64,000 nucleotides of DNA, taken from assembly GCA_963698085.1 (NCBI GenBank), contig OY969122.1:682001-746000 (forward strand). Direction: 5' to 3'. Origin of the DNA: VRUE01 sp963698085. GTDB taxonomy: Bacteria > Actinomycetota > Thermoleophilia > Solirubrobacterales > 70-9. The notes beneath the pieces were generated by a model, which worked only from the letters and a program-made list of their open reading frames with translations, did not search any database and had not been told where the DNA came from. Made by a program: the position numbers and the translations under genes. This document shows positions 1 to 7,707 of the stretch, piece after piece. How positions within the stretch are numbered: the stretch's first letter is position 1; every line of letters begins with the position of its first letter.

Positions 1-235
1 CAGCCTCCTCGGGGATGGTGACCGTGATCCTGCCGTCCCGCTCCGCCAGCCACCTGGCATTCACCACCGTGATGCCAATGATCTCCCCGGCCTCATTCAG
101 CCTGATGGCGTGTCCCTCCGGCGATGCGAAAGTTTCCTTCGCGGGAACGGGTTTCCCACGACTCAGGTAGAGGACGTCGCCCCGGGTGTCGTAAACGACG
201 TCATCAAACTCTTGATCCCCCAGACGGACGATCAT
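1..235 (-). CDS. DUF2283 family small protein (partial, C-terminus off window)
   Basis: Seen on the minus strand from an ATG at 235: an acidic protein beginning MIVRLGDQEFDDVVYD and containing DVLYLS, a small-residue turn, GHAIRLNEAGEIIGITVVNA, then running off the left edge. The order 'VxYDxxxDVLYLS ... EGxxIRLNExGEIIGITVVNA' is the hallmark of DUF2283 proteins, which are usually 60-80 residues, so about the last residues are missing. Its ATG overlaps the TGA of the upstream ORF (232-522) by the ATGA arrangement, so the two are probably co-translated. DUF2283 genes commonly sit next to a small DUF4258/BECR-like partner in toxin-antitoxin-like pairs; the antitoxin role is inference from context. 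Confidence 0.75.
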   Translation of the reverse strand, partial: MIVRLGDQEFDDVVYDTRGDVLYLSRGKPVPAKETFASPEGHAIRLNEAGEIIGITVVNARWLAERDGRITVTIPEEA

Positions 236-522
236 CGCCGACGCCTCGACTGCGGATTGTTCCTCTGAGGAAAAGCAGTGACAACGCAGTCGAAATCACC
301 GTCGAACTCAATGACCACACGCATCCAACCATCGGGTACCTGCCTGAACAACCGTTCCCGCCCTGGCGTCGAGTCAGGCTCTCGGTAAGTCGGATGTTCG
401 ATGGTCAGCACGATGTCCAGCAGCAATCTGACGATCTCCGGATGTCGCTTACGGGCATGATCCCAGGCGTACCAGCCAAGTTTGGCGGGGCGCCCATCCG
501 GGCCTCGGACAAGAAGTATCAC
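232..522 (-). CDS. Small basic/aromatic protein upstream of DUF2283 (possible DUF4258-like toxin partner)
   Basis: A 96-residue protein from a GTG at 522. Visible features are WYAWDHARKRHPEIVRLLLD (a helix with His and Arg), then TIEHPTYREPD, a run GRERLFRQVPDGWMRVVIEF and FDCVVTAF, ending in a basic RRRR tail. The pattern of helix, 'PxxV..tl..P..i..d....r..y.r', then two beta strands resembles the BECR/DUF4258 group of small RNase-like toxins often partnered with DUF2283. That assignment is from general resemblance only. The stop overlaps the start of the downstream DUF2283 gene (ATGA). No clear Shine-Dalgarno precedes the GTG. Function uncertain. Confidence 0.55.
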   Translation of the reverse strand: MILLVRGPDGRPAKLGWYAWDHARKRHPEIVRLLLDIVLTIEHPTYREPDSTPGRERLFRQVPDGWMRVVIEFDGDFDCVVTAFPQRNNPQSRRRR

Positions 523-650
523 ACACGCTGACGCTAGGAGGCGTCAGCGCACGCGTGGCGCGCATATTCAAAGAATTGCGCAACGAGCTTGTGGCGAAGT
601 TCCGCCGGTACGTAGGCGATCATCGTCGCAACTCGCGAAAGGGGAGCAGC

Positions 651-1289
651 GTGGAGACGAACAGCATCGAGGCACGTCCTAACGGTTACCCGGTCACCTT
701 CTCGGTCGAGTACCCGGAGCGGCAGCTCAACCGGCTGACGACCTTCTTCCGCATCTTCACGGTGATCCCGATCGCGATCCTGATCGCCCTGCTGCCCGGC
801 GGCAGCATCGGCAGCTACGACTACGGGGTCGCGGCCTCAACCGGCACCCTGATCTTCGTGCCGCTCGTGCTGATGCTGCTCTTCCGCAAGAAGTACCCGC
901 GCTGGTGGTACGACTGGAACCTCGAATTCCTGCGCTTCGGCAATCGCATCGGCGTCTACCTCGCGCTTATGGATGACGAATACCCCTCAACCGACGAGCG
1001 CCAGGCGGTCCACCTCGACTTCCCCCACCCCGACGCAGAGCGCCTGGAGAGAGCGCTGCCGTTGGTCAAGTGGCTGCTCGCCATCCCCCACTACGTCGTC
1101 CTCTTCTTCCTCTCGATCGGCGTCTTCTTCGCCGTGATCGGCGCCTGGTTCGCGATCCTCTTCACCGGCCGCTACCCGCGCGGCATCTTCACCTTCATCG
1201 AGGGCGTGATCCGCTGGCACAACCGCGTCATCGGCTACGCCTTCACCCTCGTCACCGACCAGTACCCGCCCTTCCGGCTCAAGCCCTGA
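651..1289 (+). CDS. DUF4389 membrane protein
   Basis: Integral membrane protein with YPVTFSVEYPERQLNRLTTF near the N-terminus, a hydrophobic stretch (FRIFTVIPIAILIALL), a second (GTLIFVPLVLMLLF), then WLLAIPHYVVLFFLSIGVFF and the conserved tail GRYPRGIFTFIEGVIRWHNR. The repeated 'IPHxxVL' and 'YPxxLFxFxxGVxRWxxRV' features are typical of DUF4389, a family of unknown function that sometimes occurs in two tandem units. Start: I chose GTG 651, preceded by GGGGAG at 641-646, because family members begin just before the YPVxF motif. A longer reading from GTG 555 (AGGAGG at 536) adds 32 very basic residues and cannot be excluded. An 11-bp hairpin follows the stop. Confidence 0.7.
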   Translation: METNSIEARPNGYPVTFSVEYPERQLNRLTTFFRIFTVIPIAILIALLPGGSIGSYDYGVAASTGTLIFVPLVLMLLFRKKYPRWWYDWNLEFLRFGNRIGVYLALMDDEYPSTDERQAVHLDFPHPDAERLERALPLVKWLLAIPHYVVLFFLSIGVFFAVIGAWFAILFTGRYPRGIFTFIEGVIRWHNRVIGYAFTLVTDQYPPFRLKP

Positions 1290-1297
1290 GCAAGAGC

Positions 1298-1331
1298 CCG
1301 GACCGCGCCCGCCAGGGTTAGCGCGGTCCGG
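1298..1331 (+). terminator. Hairpin after DUF4389 gene
   Basis: CCGGACCGCGC (1298-1308) and GCGCGGTCCGG (1321-1331) form a perfect 11-bp stem with a 12-nt loop, starting 9 nt after the stop codon of the DUF4389 gene. No U-run follows, so it is either a factor-assisted or GC-hairpin-only terminator of the kind common in high-GC actinobacteria. Confidence 0.55.
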
Positions 1332-1354
1332 ATCACCTCGTCCCCACTCGAGCC

Positions 1355-1543
1355 CTAGCGCTGGGGGCGCACAAGCGAGTCGCCAAGGATGAGGCGGGCT
1401 CGGTAGTAGATCGCCTCATCGACCTGTGACTGGGTGTGGGCGCGGCTGGCGCGGTTCTGCCCGGTGCCGGCGGGGGCCTCATCGCGGACCAGGCCGGCCA
1501 GCCTGCCCCGCGATCTGAACCTGGTTACATCCTTCGAGCTCAT
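1355..1543 (-). CDS. 62-residue protein of unknown function
   Basis: A small basic protein starting MSSKDVTRFRSRGRLAGL and ending EAIYYRARLILGDSLVRPQR. What makes it credible is the start region: ATG at 1543 is preceded by an excellent AAAGGAG (complement of 1549-1555) at ideal spacing, in an otherwise non-coding gap of about 360 bp. No membrane segment, signal or known motif is visible. It is encoded opposite to its neighbours on both sides and is divergent from the PhoD-like gene. I do not recognise the family. Confidence 0.6.
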   Translation of the reverse strand: MSSKDVTRFRSRGRLAGLVRDEAPAGTGQNRASRAHTQSQVDEAIYYRARLILGDSLVRPQR

Positions 1544-1651
1544 TTCATCTCCTTTCTAGAGTTTGTTGAGTTTGAAAGTCAAGAATAGCAGTAGGCATAG
1601 GACTCACGGATTCGGGGAAGAGAGAGGCGATGAGAATGGAGGAGAGAATCA

Positions 1652-3298
1652 GTGGCTGACCTGCTGCTCGGCCCAATGCTTCGCTACGTCTCCGAAACCG
1701 AGGCGACGGTCTGGGTCGAGACGAGCGAGAGCTGTGAGGTCGAGGTCCTCGGCCATCGCGAGCCCACTTTCGGCGTCGCCGGGCACCACTACGCCCTCGT
1801 TCGCATCGAGGGTCTTGATCCAGGCGGCTTCTACGAGTACGAGGTCTGCCTCGACGGCAAGCAATGCTGGCCTCTCGCCGACCACGACCTCCCCCCCAGC
1901 GCGATCCGGACCTTCGCCCCGAGTCAACCGCTCGACATCTGCTTTGGCTCCTGCCGGGTCGCCCTACCCCACGCGGAGCCCTACACGAAGAGCAAAGACG
2001 AGGACGAAGACGGGCACGAGCTCGATGCGCTCTGGGTCCTCGCTCGGCAGATGATCCGCGATAACCGCGACAACTGGCCCGAGCTCCTCTTCCTGCTCGG
2101 CGACCAGGTCTACGTCGACGAGGGCTCGCCGGAAACCCGCGAGCGCATTCGCGCAAAACGCGACACCAGCCAACCGCCCGGAGAGGAGGTGATCGACTTC
2201 GAGGAGTACACCTGGCTCTACCGCGAGTCCTGGCAGGACCCGCTGATCCGCTGGCTCTTCTCGACCGTCTCGACCTCGATGGTCTGGGACGACCACGACA
2301 TGAGCGACGACTGGAACATCTCGCGCTCCTGGCACGAGGAGATGGACCGCAAGGAGTGGTGGCACGAGCGCGCGGTCGGCGGCATCATGACCTACTGGAT
2401 CTACCAGCACGTCGGCAACCTCTCGCCGCGCGACCTCGACGAGGAAAACGAGATCTACGAACAGGTGCGGGGTAATCCCGACGCCACCGAGGTGCTGCGC
2501 GAGTGGGCCAAGAGCATCGACTCGACCGCCGCGGGAACGCGCTGGAGCTTCTGCCGCGATATCGACGGCGTACGAGCGATCTTCATGGACTCCCGTGCTG
2601 CCCGCGTACTGACCCGGGAGCGCCGCTCGATGTTCGACGACGAAGTCTGGGACTGGATCGTCGACCACACGAACGGCGACTTCGACCACCTGCTGATCGG
2701 CACCACCGTCCCCTACCTCCTCTCCCCCGGCTTCCATCACCTCGAGGCCTGGAACGAGCGCCTCGCCGACGGCGCCTACGGAGGCGTCGTCGCCAAAGCA
2801 AGCGAGAAGCTACGCCGAGCGCTCGACTTCGACCACTGGGCCGCCTTCCAGTTTTCCTTTCAGCGCATGCGCAAGCTGCTGGAAGAGGTCGGCTCAGGCA
2901 AGCGGGGAAAGCCCCCCGCGTCGATCGTGATCCTCTCCGGCGACGTCCATCACGCCTACCTCTGCGACGTGGCCTTCAAGCCGAGCGCCGAGATGAAAAA
3001 CCCGGTGCTGCAGGCGGTCTGCTCCCCTTACCGTAACCCCCTCGACGAGCGCGAGCGCAAGGTGATCCGCGCCGGCTTTTCCCGTCCCTTCGAGGCAATT
3101 GCGCGTGGACTAGCCCGCATGGCAGGAGCGCCGGACCCGGGCATCCGCTGGCGTCTACTCGAGGGTCCTTACTTCGACAACCAGGTCGGCACCGTGCGGC
3201 TCGACGGCCGCGAGGCAATCGTCCGCCTCGACAAGACGATCGCCGGCGAGGAGGACGAGACGGCACTGGAGAAGACCTTCGAGCGTCGCGTAACTTAG
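1652..3298 (+). CDS. PhoD-like metallophosphatase (alkaline phosphatase D family)
   Basis: A 548-residue protein with an N-terminal beta domain (TEATVWVET at about 16-24, reading like the Fn3-like domain that precedes PhoD catalytic domains) and a metallophosphatase domain: CFGSCR (about 97), LLGDQVYVDE (about 148), MVWDDHDMSDDW (about 210) and SGDVHH (about 430), which supply the usual Asp, His and Asn metal ligands and the active-site Cys/Arg region. PhoD-type enzymes hydrolyse phosphomonoesters or diesters with Fe/Ca. Unlike secreted PhoD there is no Tat or Sec signal at the N-terminus, so this member is probably cytoplasmic. GTG start at 1652 is preceded by GGAGGAG at 1638-1644. It stands alone and converges on cysA. 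Confidence 0.85.
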   Translation: MADLLLGPMLRYVSETEATVWVETSESCEVEVLGHREPTFGVAGHHYALVRIEGLDPGGFYEYEVCLDGKQCWPLADHDLPPSAIRTFAPSQPLDICFGSCRVALPHAEPYTKSKDEDEDGHELDALWVLARQMIRDNRDNWPELLFLLGDQVYVDEGSPETRERIRAKRDTSQPPGEEVIDFEEYTWLYRESWQDPLIRWLFSTVSTSMVWDDHDMSDDWNISRSWHEEMDRKEWWHERAVGGIMTYWIYQHVGNLSPRDLDEENEIYEQVRGNPDATEVLREWAKSIDSTAAGTRWSFCRDIDGVRAIFMDSRAARVLTRERRSMFDDEVWDWIVDHTNGDFDHLLIGTTVPYLLSPGFHHLEAWNERLADGAYGGVVAKASEKLRRALDFDHWAAFQFSFQRMRKLLEEVGSGKRGKPPASIVILSGDVHHAYLCDVAFKPSAEMKNPVLQAVCSPYRNPLDERERKVIRAGFSRPFEAIARGLARMAGAPDPGIRWRLLEGPYFDNQVGTVRLDGREAIVRLDKTIAGEEDETALEKTFERRVT

Positions 3299-3304
3299 TG
3301 GTGA

Positions 3305-3349
3305 GACGGGGCGGGACGCCACCCGGCAAGAGGACGCCCCGCCCCCGTC
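3305..3349. terminator. Imperfect GC-rich hairpin between convergent genes
   Basis: GACGGGGCGGGACG (3305-3318) and CGCCCCGCCCCCGTC (3335-3349) form an imperfect 14-15 bp stem with a 16-nt loop, placed exactly between the stops of the PhoD-like gene (plus) and cysA (minus). It could stop transcription in both directions. No T-run. Confidence 0.5.
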
Positions 3350-3355
3350 ACCCCT

Positions 3356-4330
3356 TCAGGCAGCGACCATCTCGTCGCCGCTGAAGCTCTTGGTCTGGCC
3401 GGGGCGCAGGTAGACGATCTGACCTTCGCGCAGCTCGAGCTTTTGCAGCTCGGCGCGGGTCAGCTGCGCCCAGACCTCGGTGCCGTCGCCGAGCACGAAC
3501 TCGACCCGGATCTCGAAGCCGAGGGCGACGATGCGCTGCACCATCGCCTCCTCGGTGCGCTCGTCGGCCTCCAGCACGACGTCCATGTCGTGCGGGCGCA
3601 CGAAGTGCTCTCCGAGGCGGTTGACCTCGCCGACGAAGCTCATCACGAACTCGTTGGCAGGATGGTCGTAGAGGTCGTCGGCGCTGCCGGACTGCTCGAC
3701 TCTGCCGTTGTTCATCACGACGAGCTGCTCGGCGACGTCCATCGCCTCCTCCTGGTCGTGGGTGACGAAGATCGTCGTCACGTGCATCTCGTCGTGGAGG
3801 CGGCGCAGCCAGGTGCGCAGGTCCTTACGCACCTTGGCGTCGAGCGCCCCGAACGGCTCGTCGAGCAGCAGCACCTGCGGTTCGACCGCCAGCGCCCGGG
3901 CAAGCGCCATACGCTGGCGCTGACCTCCGGAAAGCTGGTCGGGGTAGCGCTCCGCCAGGCCGTCGAGCTGGACCAGGCGCAGCAGCTCGTGCACCCGGTC
4001 GCTCGTCTTCGCCTTGTCCCACTTGCGGATCTTCAACCCGAAGGCGACGTTGCCGAACACGGTCATGTGCTTGAAGGCGGCGTAGTGCTGGAAGACGAAG
4101 CCGACCTCGCGCTTCTGCGCCGGGGTTTCGGTCGCGTCGGTGCCATTGATCACGACCTGCCCGGCATCGAGCTCCTCGAGCCCGGCGATTGCCCGCAGCA
4201 GCGTCGACTTGCCGCTGCCGCTCGGCCCGAGCAACGCCGTCAACGAGCCGTCCGGCACGTCGATCGAGACGTCGTCGAGAGCCTGAAAGTCACCGAAGCG
4301 CTTGAACGCTCCCTCGACTGCGATTCCCAT
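3356..4330 (-). CDS. cysA: Sulfate/thiosulfate ABC transporter ATP-binding protein
   Basis: ATPase that powers sulfate uptake through CysT/CysW. Visible in order: Walker A GPSGSGKST (35-43), Q-loop FVFQHYAAFKHMTVFGN (about 78-95, the sequence typical of CysA), signature LSGGQRQRMALARAL (about 134), Walker B VLLLDEPFGALD, and H-loop FVTHDQEEAMDVA. The C-terminal part (HFVRPHDMDV ... LRPGQTKSF) is a short TOBE-like regulatory domain; 324 residues is slightly shorter than the usual 340-365. Last gene of a four-gene unit; its ATG overlaps the TGA of cysW (positions 4328-4332). Identification rests on the ATPase motifs plus the neighbouring sulfate-binding protein. Confidence 0.92.
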   Translation of the reverse strand: MGIAVEGAFKRFGDFQALDDVSIDVPDGSLTALLGPSGSGKSTLLRAIAGLEELDAGQVVINGTDATETPAQKREVGFVFQHYAAFKHMTVFGNVAFGLKIRKWDKAKTSDRVHELLRLVQLDGLAERYPDQLSGGQRQRMALARALAVEPQVLLLDEPFGALDAKVRKDLRTWLRRLHDEMHVTTIFVTHDQEEAMDVAEQLVVMNNGRVEQSGSADDLYDHPANEFVMSFVGEVNRLGEHFVRPHDMDVVLEADERTEEAMVQRIVALGFEIRVEFVLGDGTEVWAQLTRAELQKLELREGQIVYLRPGQTKSFSGDEMVAA

Positions 4331-5184
4331 CAGGAACCCTCCTTGTTGTTGGAAGTGGATACCGCCAGCTCCGCTGCTGGCAGCGTGCCGCCGCTGCTCG
4401 CCTGTGCCTTGCGGCCGCCGATGCTCATCAGCAGCAGCGTGGTCAGGGCGAGCAAGGCGAGGACGATCGCCCCGGCGTAGGCCGCTTCTTCGTTGAACTG
4501 CTCGAAGGCCTTGGCGACGAACAGCGGCAGGGTCTCGGTCTCACCCGAGATTGAGCCGGAGACGATCGTCACGGCGCCGAACTCGCCCAGCACGCGGGCG
4601 GTGGTGAGGACGACGCCATAGGCGACGCCCCACCGTATCGCCGGCAGGGTGATCCGCCAGAAGGTCTGCCAACCGTTTGCCCCCAGCGTCGAGGCCGCCT
4701 GCTCCTGCTCGGTGCCGATCTCCTGCAGCACCGGCACCGTCTCGCGGACCACGAACGGCAGCGAGACGAAGATGCTGGCGAGCACCATCGCGGGCCAGGA
4801 AAAGAGGACCTGGATGCCCGCTTCTTCGAGGCTTGGTCCGAACCAGCCGTCGCTGCCGTAGAGCAGGAAGAGCGAGAGGCCGATCACGATCGGGGAGATC
4901 GCGAAGGGCAGGTTGAGGATCGTGTCGATGATCCGGTTGCCCCACCAGCGGTGGCGCACCAGCAGGATCGCGCAGCCAACCCCAAAGACGGTGTTCAGCG
5001 GCACTGCGACGGCGACCATCAGCAGGGTCAGCTGGATTGCGTGCAGGGCCTCCGGGCTGGTCATCGCTTCGACCGGAGGCCCCAGCCCGTGCTCGAAGGT
5101 CTTGTAGAAGATCATCCCGACCGGGGCGAGCAGCAACAGGCCGAGGTAGCCGAAGGCGACGGTTCGGAGTCCCCACTTGCTCAT
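4330..5184 (-). CDS. cysW: Sulfate ABC transporter permease CysW
   Basis: A 284-residue inner-membrane permease starting MSKWGLRTVAFGYLGLLLLA. About six hydrophobic helices are visible, with the EAA loop EQAASTLGANGWQTF followed by WRITLPAIRWGVAYGVV, which docks to CysA. The RVLGEFGAVTIVSGSISG segment is characteristic of CysW. The ATG at 5184 overlaps the TGA of cysT (5181-5183). A longer open frame continues upstream through the cysT region but that part is out-of-frame shadow, low in hydrophobicity and rich in Arg/Pro, so I start at 5184. Partner of CysT, CysA and Sbp. Confidence 0.9.
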   Translation of the reverse strand: MSKWGLRTVAFGYLGLLLLAPVGMIFYKTFEHGLGPPVEAMTSPEALHAIQLTLLMVAVAVPLNTVFGVGCAILLVRHRWWGNRIIDTILNLPFAISPIVIGLSLFLLYGSDGWFGPSLEEAGIQVLFSWPAMVLASIFVSLPFVVRETVPVLQEIGTEQEQAASTLGANGWQTFWRITLPAIRWGVAYGVVLTTARVLGEFGAVTIVSGSISGETETLPLFVAKAFEQFNEEAAYAGAIVLALLALTTLLLMSIGGRKAQASSGGTLPAAELAVSTSNNKEGS

Positions 5185-6020
5185 TTGCGAGCACCTCGGC
5201 GGGCGAAGAGGCTGACCAGGACCAGCATCAGGACCGAGAGCGATAGCAGCACGACCGAAACGGCCGAGGCGCCGGGGACGTTGCCGGACTCGATCTGGCT
5301 GCGGATGAAGACCGAGGAGACCTCGGTCTCGAAGGGGATGTTGCCCGTGATCAGGATCAGCGAGCCGTACTCGCCGAGCGCGCGCGCGAAGGCGAGCATG
5401 ATGCCGGCGATGATGCCCGGCATCAGGTTGGGGAAGATGACCCGGCGGAAGGTGGTGAACCCGCTGGCGCCGAGCGAGGTCGACGCCTCCTCCATCTCCC
5501 GGTCCATCTCCATCAGCAGCGGCTGCACCGAGCGGACGACGAAGGGGAGGGTGACAAAGCAGAGCGCCACCACGACCGCGATCCTCGTCGCCGCTATGTC
5601 CAAGCCGATCGGGCTTTTCGAGCCGTAGAGGGTGAGCAGCGTGAGGCCGGCGACGATCGTCGGCAGCGCGAAGGGAAGGTCGATCAGCGCGTTGACTGCG
5701 CCCTTGCCGGGGAACTCGTCGCGGACCAGGACCCAGGCAATGATCGTGCCGAAGACGGCGTTGATCGCGACCACGATCAGCGAGCAGATCACGGTCAGTT
5801 TCAGCGCCGCCATCGCCTGCTCGCCGGTGACCGATTGCCAGAAGGCGTCGACCCCGTTGGCGAGCGACTCGTCGACCACCGCTGCCAATGGCAGCATCAC
5901 CATCAGCGAGAGGTAGAGGACGACCATGCCGCGGCCGAGGCCGGCGCCGAGCCCGGGCAGGCGGATGCCCGCCCGGGGTGCTGCGGATACAGGGGGAACG
6001 CTTGCCGGGTGAGCGCTCAT
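5181..6020 (-). CDS. cysT: Sulfate ABC transporter permease CysT (CysU)
   Basis: A 279-residue permease with a short polar N-terminus, then about six membrane helices (VVLYLSLMVMLPLAAVV; LTVICSLIVVAINAVFGTII; LIDLPFALPTIVAGLTLLTLY; and others). The EAA loop is EMEEASTSLGASGFTTF followed by RRVIFPNLMPGIIAGI. The ARALGEYGSLILITGNIP segment is diagnostic of CysT/CysU. It lies between sbp (its ATG at 6020 touches the sbp stop) and cysW (ATGA overlap). Forms the channel with CysW for sulfate or thiosulfate. Confidence 0.92.
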   Translation of the reverse strand: MSAHPASVPPVSAAPRAGIRLPGLGAGLGRGMVVLYLSLMVMLPLAAVVDESLANGVDAFWQSVTGEQAMAALKLTVICSLIVVAINAVFGTIIAWVLVRDEFPGKGAVNALIDLPFALPTIVAGLTLLTLYGSKSPIGLDIAATRIAVVVALCFVTLPFVVRSVQPLLMEMDREMEEASTSLGASGFTTFRRVIFPNLMPGIIAGIMLAFARALGEYGSLILITGNIPFETEVSSVFIRSQIESGNVPGASAVSVVLLSLSVLMLVLVSLFARRGARK

Positions 6021-7051
6021 CAGCCGCTCGTCGAGACTCCGAGTTCCTTCTCGATCTCGGCCACGGAGCCGGTTTCGTCGTCGAAGAACTCATCGTTGAC
6101 TTTTTCCCACCCGCCGAACTCGGCGATCGTGAACAGGTCCTCGGGAGTGGGGAACTGCTTCGGGTCGACCAGGCTCTTGTTGGCCGGGCGGTAGCCGTTC
6201 TCGGCCCACAGTTCCTGGCCAGCGTCCGACCAGACGTAGTCGAGGAACTTCTGGGCGGCGTCGGGCGCGTCCTTGGTGACCGCGATCGGGGTCTCGATCA
6301 GGATCGTGCTGGGCGGGATCACGTAGTCGACGTCTTCACCCTCTTCCTGGGCCTTGATCGCCTCGTTCTCGTAGCCGAGCAGAACGTCGCCCTCGCCCTG
6401 GGTGAAGGCCGCGAGCGCGTCGCGGGCGCTGCCGGGCTGCACCACGGTCTTCTCGAGCACGGTCTTGACCGCGTCGAGCGCCTGCTGCGGCGATTTGCCC
6501 TCGTGCAGCTGCGAGCCGTAGATCGCCATGATGTTCCAGCGGGCGGCGCCCGAGCTGAACGGGTTCGGGGTGACGATCTCGACGTCTTTGGTCAGCAGAT
6601 CGTCGAGCGACTCGAGCCCCTCGGGGTTGCCTTTGCGGACGGTCATGACGACGACCGAGTCCTGGGCGATCCCCTTGTACTTGTTCTTGTCCCAGCCGGG
6701 CGCGACTTGGCCGGATTCGACCAGCCGGAGCATGTCGCCGCCCTGGGCGAAATGGACGACCGACGCGGGCTGTCCCGCCTCGACCGCGCGGCTCTGGTCG
6801 CCGGAGGCGCCGAAGGAGTTGCTGAAGCTGACGCCTTCCCCATCGGGGGTAGCCTCGAACCCGGGCTCGAGCGCTTCCTCGTAGACGGCCTCTGGGGTCG
6901 AGTAGCCGACCACGTCGAGCTTGCCGCCGCCGGAGCCGGCGGCGCTGTCGTCGCTGCCGCCGCAACCGGCAACCGCCAGCGCGATCACCGCGAGCAGAGC
7001 GGCTATCAAGCTCGCTCCAGCCGTCCTTTTGCCCTTGCCAGGGTTCGTCAT
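6020..7051 (-). CDS. sbp: Sulfate-binding lipoprotein
   Basis: Substrate-binding component of the sulfate importer, 343 residues. The N-terminus has a basic region, a hydrophobic core and a lipobox VAGCGG, predicting a membrane-anchored lipoprotein. Downstream are motifs of the Sbp/CysP family: DVVGYSTPEAVYEEALEPGF, FSNSFGASGDQSRAV, VVHFAQGGDMLRLVE, VTPNPFSSGAARWN and GEGDVLLGYENEA. The GAARWN loop contributes sulfate hydrogen bonds in Sbp. It is the first gene of sbp-cysT-cysW-cysA, preceded by AAGGG before the ATG and a 133-bp regulatory region, and opposite nothing on the other strand. Whether it prefers sulfate or thiosulfate cannot be read. Confidence 0.92.
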   Translation of the reverse strand: MTNPGKGKRTAGASLIAALLAVIALAVAGCGGSDDSAAGSGGGKLDVVGYSTPEAVYEEALEPGFEATPDGEGVSFSNSFGASGDQSRAVEAGQPASVVHFAQGGDMLRLVESGQVAPGWDKNKYKGIAQDSVVVMTVRKGNPEGLESLDDLLTKDVEIVTPNPFSSGAARWNIMAIYGSQLHEGKSPQQALDAVKTVLEKTVVQPGSARDALAAFTQGEGDVLLGYENEAIKAQEEGEDVDYVIPPSTILIETPIAVTKDAPDAAQKFLDYVWSDAGQELWAENGYRPANKSLVDPKQFPTPEDLFTIAEFGGWEKVNDEFFDDETGSVAEIEKELGVSTSG

Positions 7052-7184
7052 CTAACCCTTCCCTTCTTTCTTGATGAAGTTGATCCGGAATAAGTTGGGC
7101 ACCCTAGCACAAAGGTGATCAGCAAAGTCAAGATTGTCAAGAAAGCGCGGCTGGCCCGCGGGAGGAGCACTTGAGTGGAAAGGC
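7052..7184 (-). promoter_or_regulatory. Leader/promoter region of the sulfate operon
   Basis: This 133-bp gap between sbp and the upstream Rrf2 gene is noticeably more AT-rich than its surroundings. On the minus strand it has two overlapping -35-like hexamers (TTGACA at about 7139-7134 and TTGACT 10 bp further on) followed about 16-17 bp later by TGCTAG as a weak -10 candidate. A perfect 9-bp inverted repeat, TCAAGAAAG (7137-7145) and CTTTCTTGA (7066-7074), brackets the region. The adjacent Rrf2 protein is the obvious candidate regulator. All of this is inference from motif shape. Confidence 0.4.
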
Positions 7185-7640
7185 CTAGCGGGGGGCCCAG
7201 GCGTCTGCTGGGGCTGCGAGGTCCTTGACTGCGGCGGGGAGCTCGCCGTTGACGAGGTCGGCGAGCGTTACGTGCTCTAGGACGGCGCGCAGGTTGGCGC
7301 GCACGGCGATCCAGACCTCTTGCAGGTGCTCGGCGTGACCCTTGTACTCGATGTCCTCAGGCGGCGAGGACTGTACGTGTGCAATCGGGCCCTCGACCGC
7401 GCGGACGACGTCGGCGATCGTGATCGAGTCGGCGGGCTTCGCGAGCCAGTAGCCGCCCTTCGCACCGCGGCGGGCGCGGACGATGCCGTGGTGCTTCAGC
7501 TCGAGCAGGATGTGCTCGAGGAACTGGAGCGGGATGTCCTGTGCCTCGGCCAGGCGCTCCCCCTTCACAGGTTCGTCGTCGGCGGCCGCTAGCTCAGCCG
7601 CGGCCCGCACCGCATAGTCCGCCTTGGCCGAAACGCGCAT
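7185..7640 (-). CDS. Rrf2 family transcriptional regulator without cysteines
   Basis: A 151-residue winged-helix regulator: MRVSAKADYAVRAAAELA is the classic Rrf2 opening, followed by the recognition-helix region AEAQDIPLQFLEHILLEL and the wing RARRGAKGGYWLAKP, then SITIADVVRAVEGP. IscR and NsrR carry three cysteines for an Fe-S cluster; this protein has none at all. It therefore resembles CymR-type members that control sulfur and cysteine genes without a cluster. It is placed directly upstream of the sulfate operon and downstream of a TauE permease, all on the same strand, so a role in sulfur-dependent control is likely but not proven. The ATG is at 7640 without an obvious strong ribosome binding site. 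Confidence 0.85.
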   Translation of the reverse strand: MRVSAKADYAVRAAAELAAADDEPVKGERLAEAQDIPLQFLEHILLELKHHGIVRARRGAKGGYWLAKPADSITIADVVRAVEGPIAHVQSSPPEDIEYKGHAEHLQEVWIAVRANLRAVLEHVTLADLVNGELPAAVKDLAAPADAWAPR

Positions 7641-7707
7641 AAAGGCAAGTTAATCAGGCGAGCCCTGGCGCGCGGGTCCTGTCACGGCGGCCCTCCGAGA
7701 GGCCTGC

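Noticed and set aside
4330..6093. A single 587-residue reading frame across cysW and cysT
   Set aside because: The first 300 residues are an Arg/Pro-rich shadow of cysT. The cysW protein starts at 5184 with a normal membrane helix and ATGA coupling.
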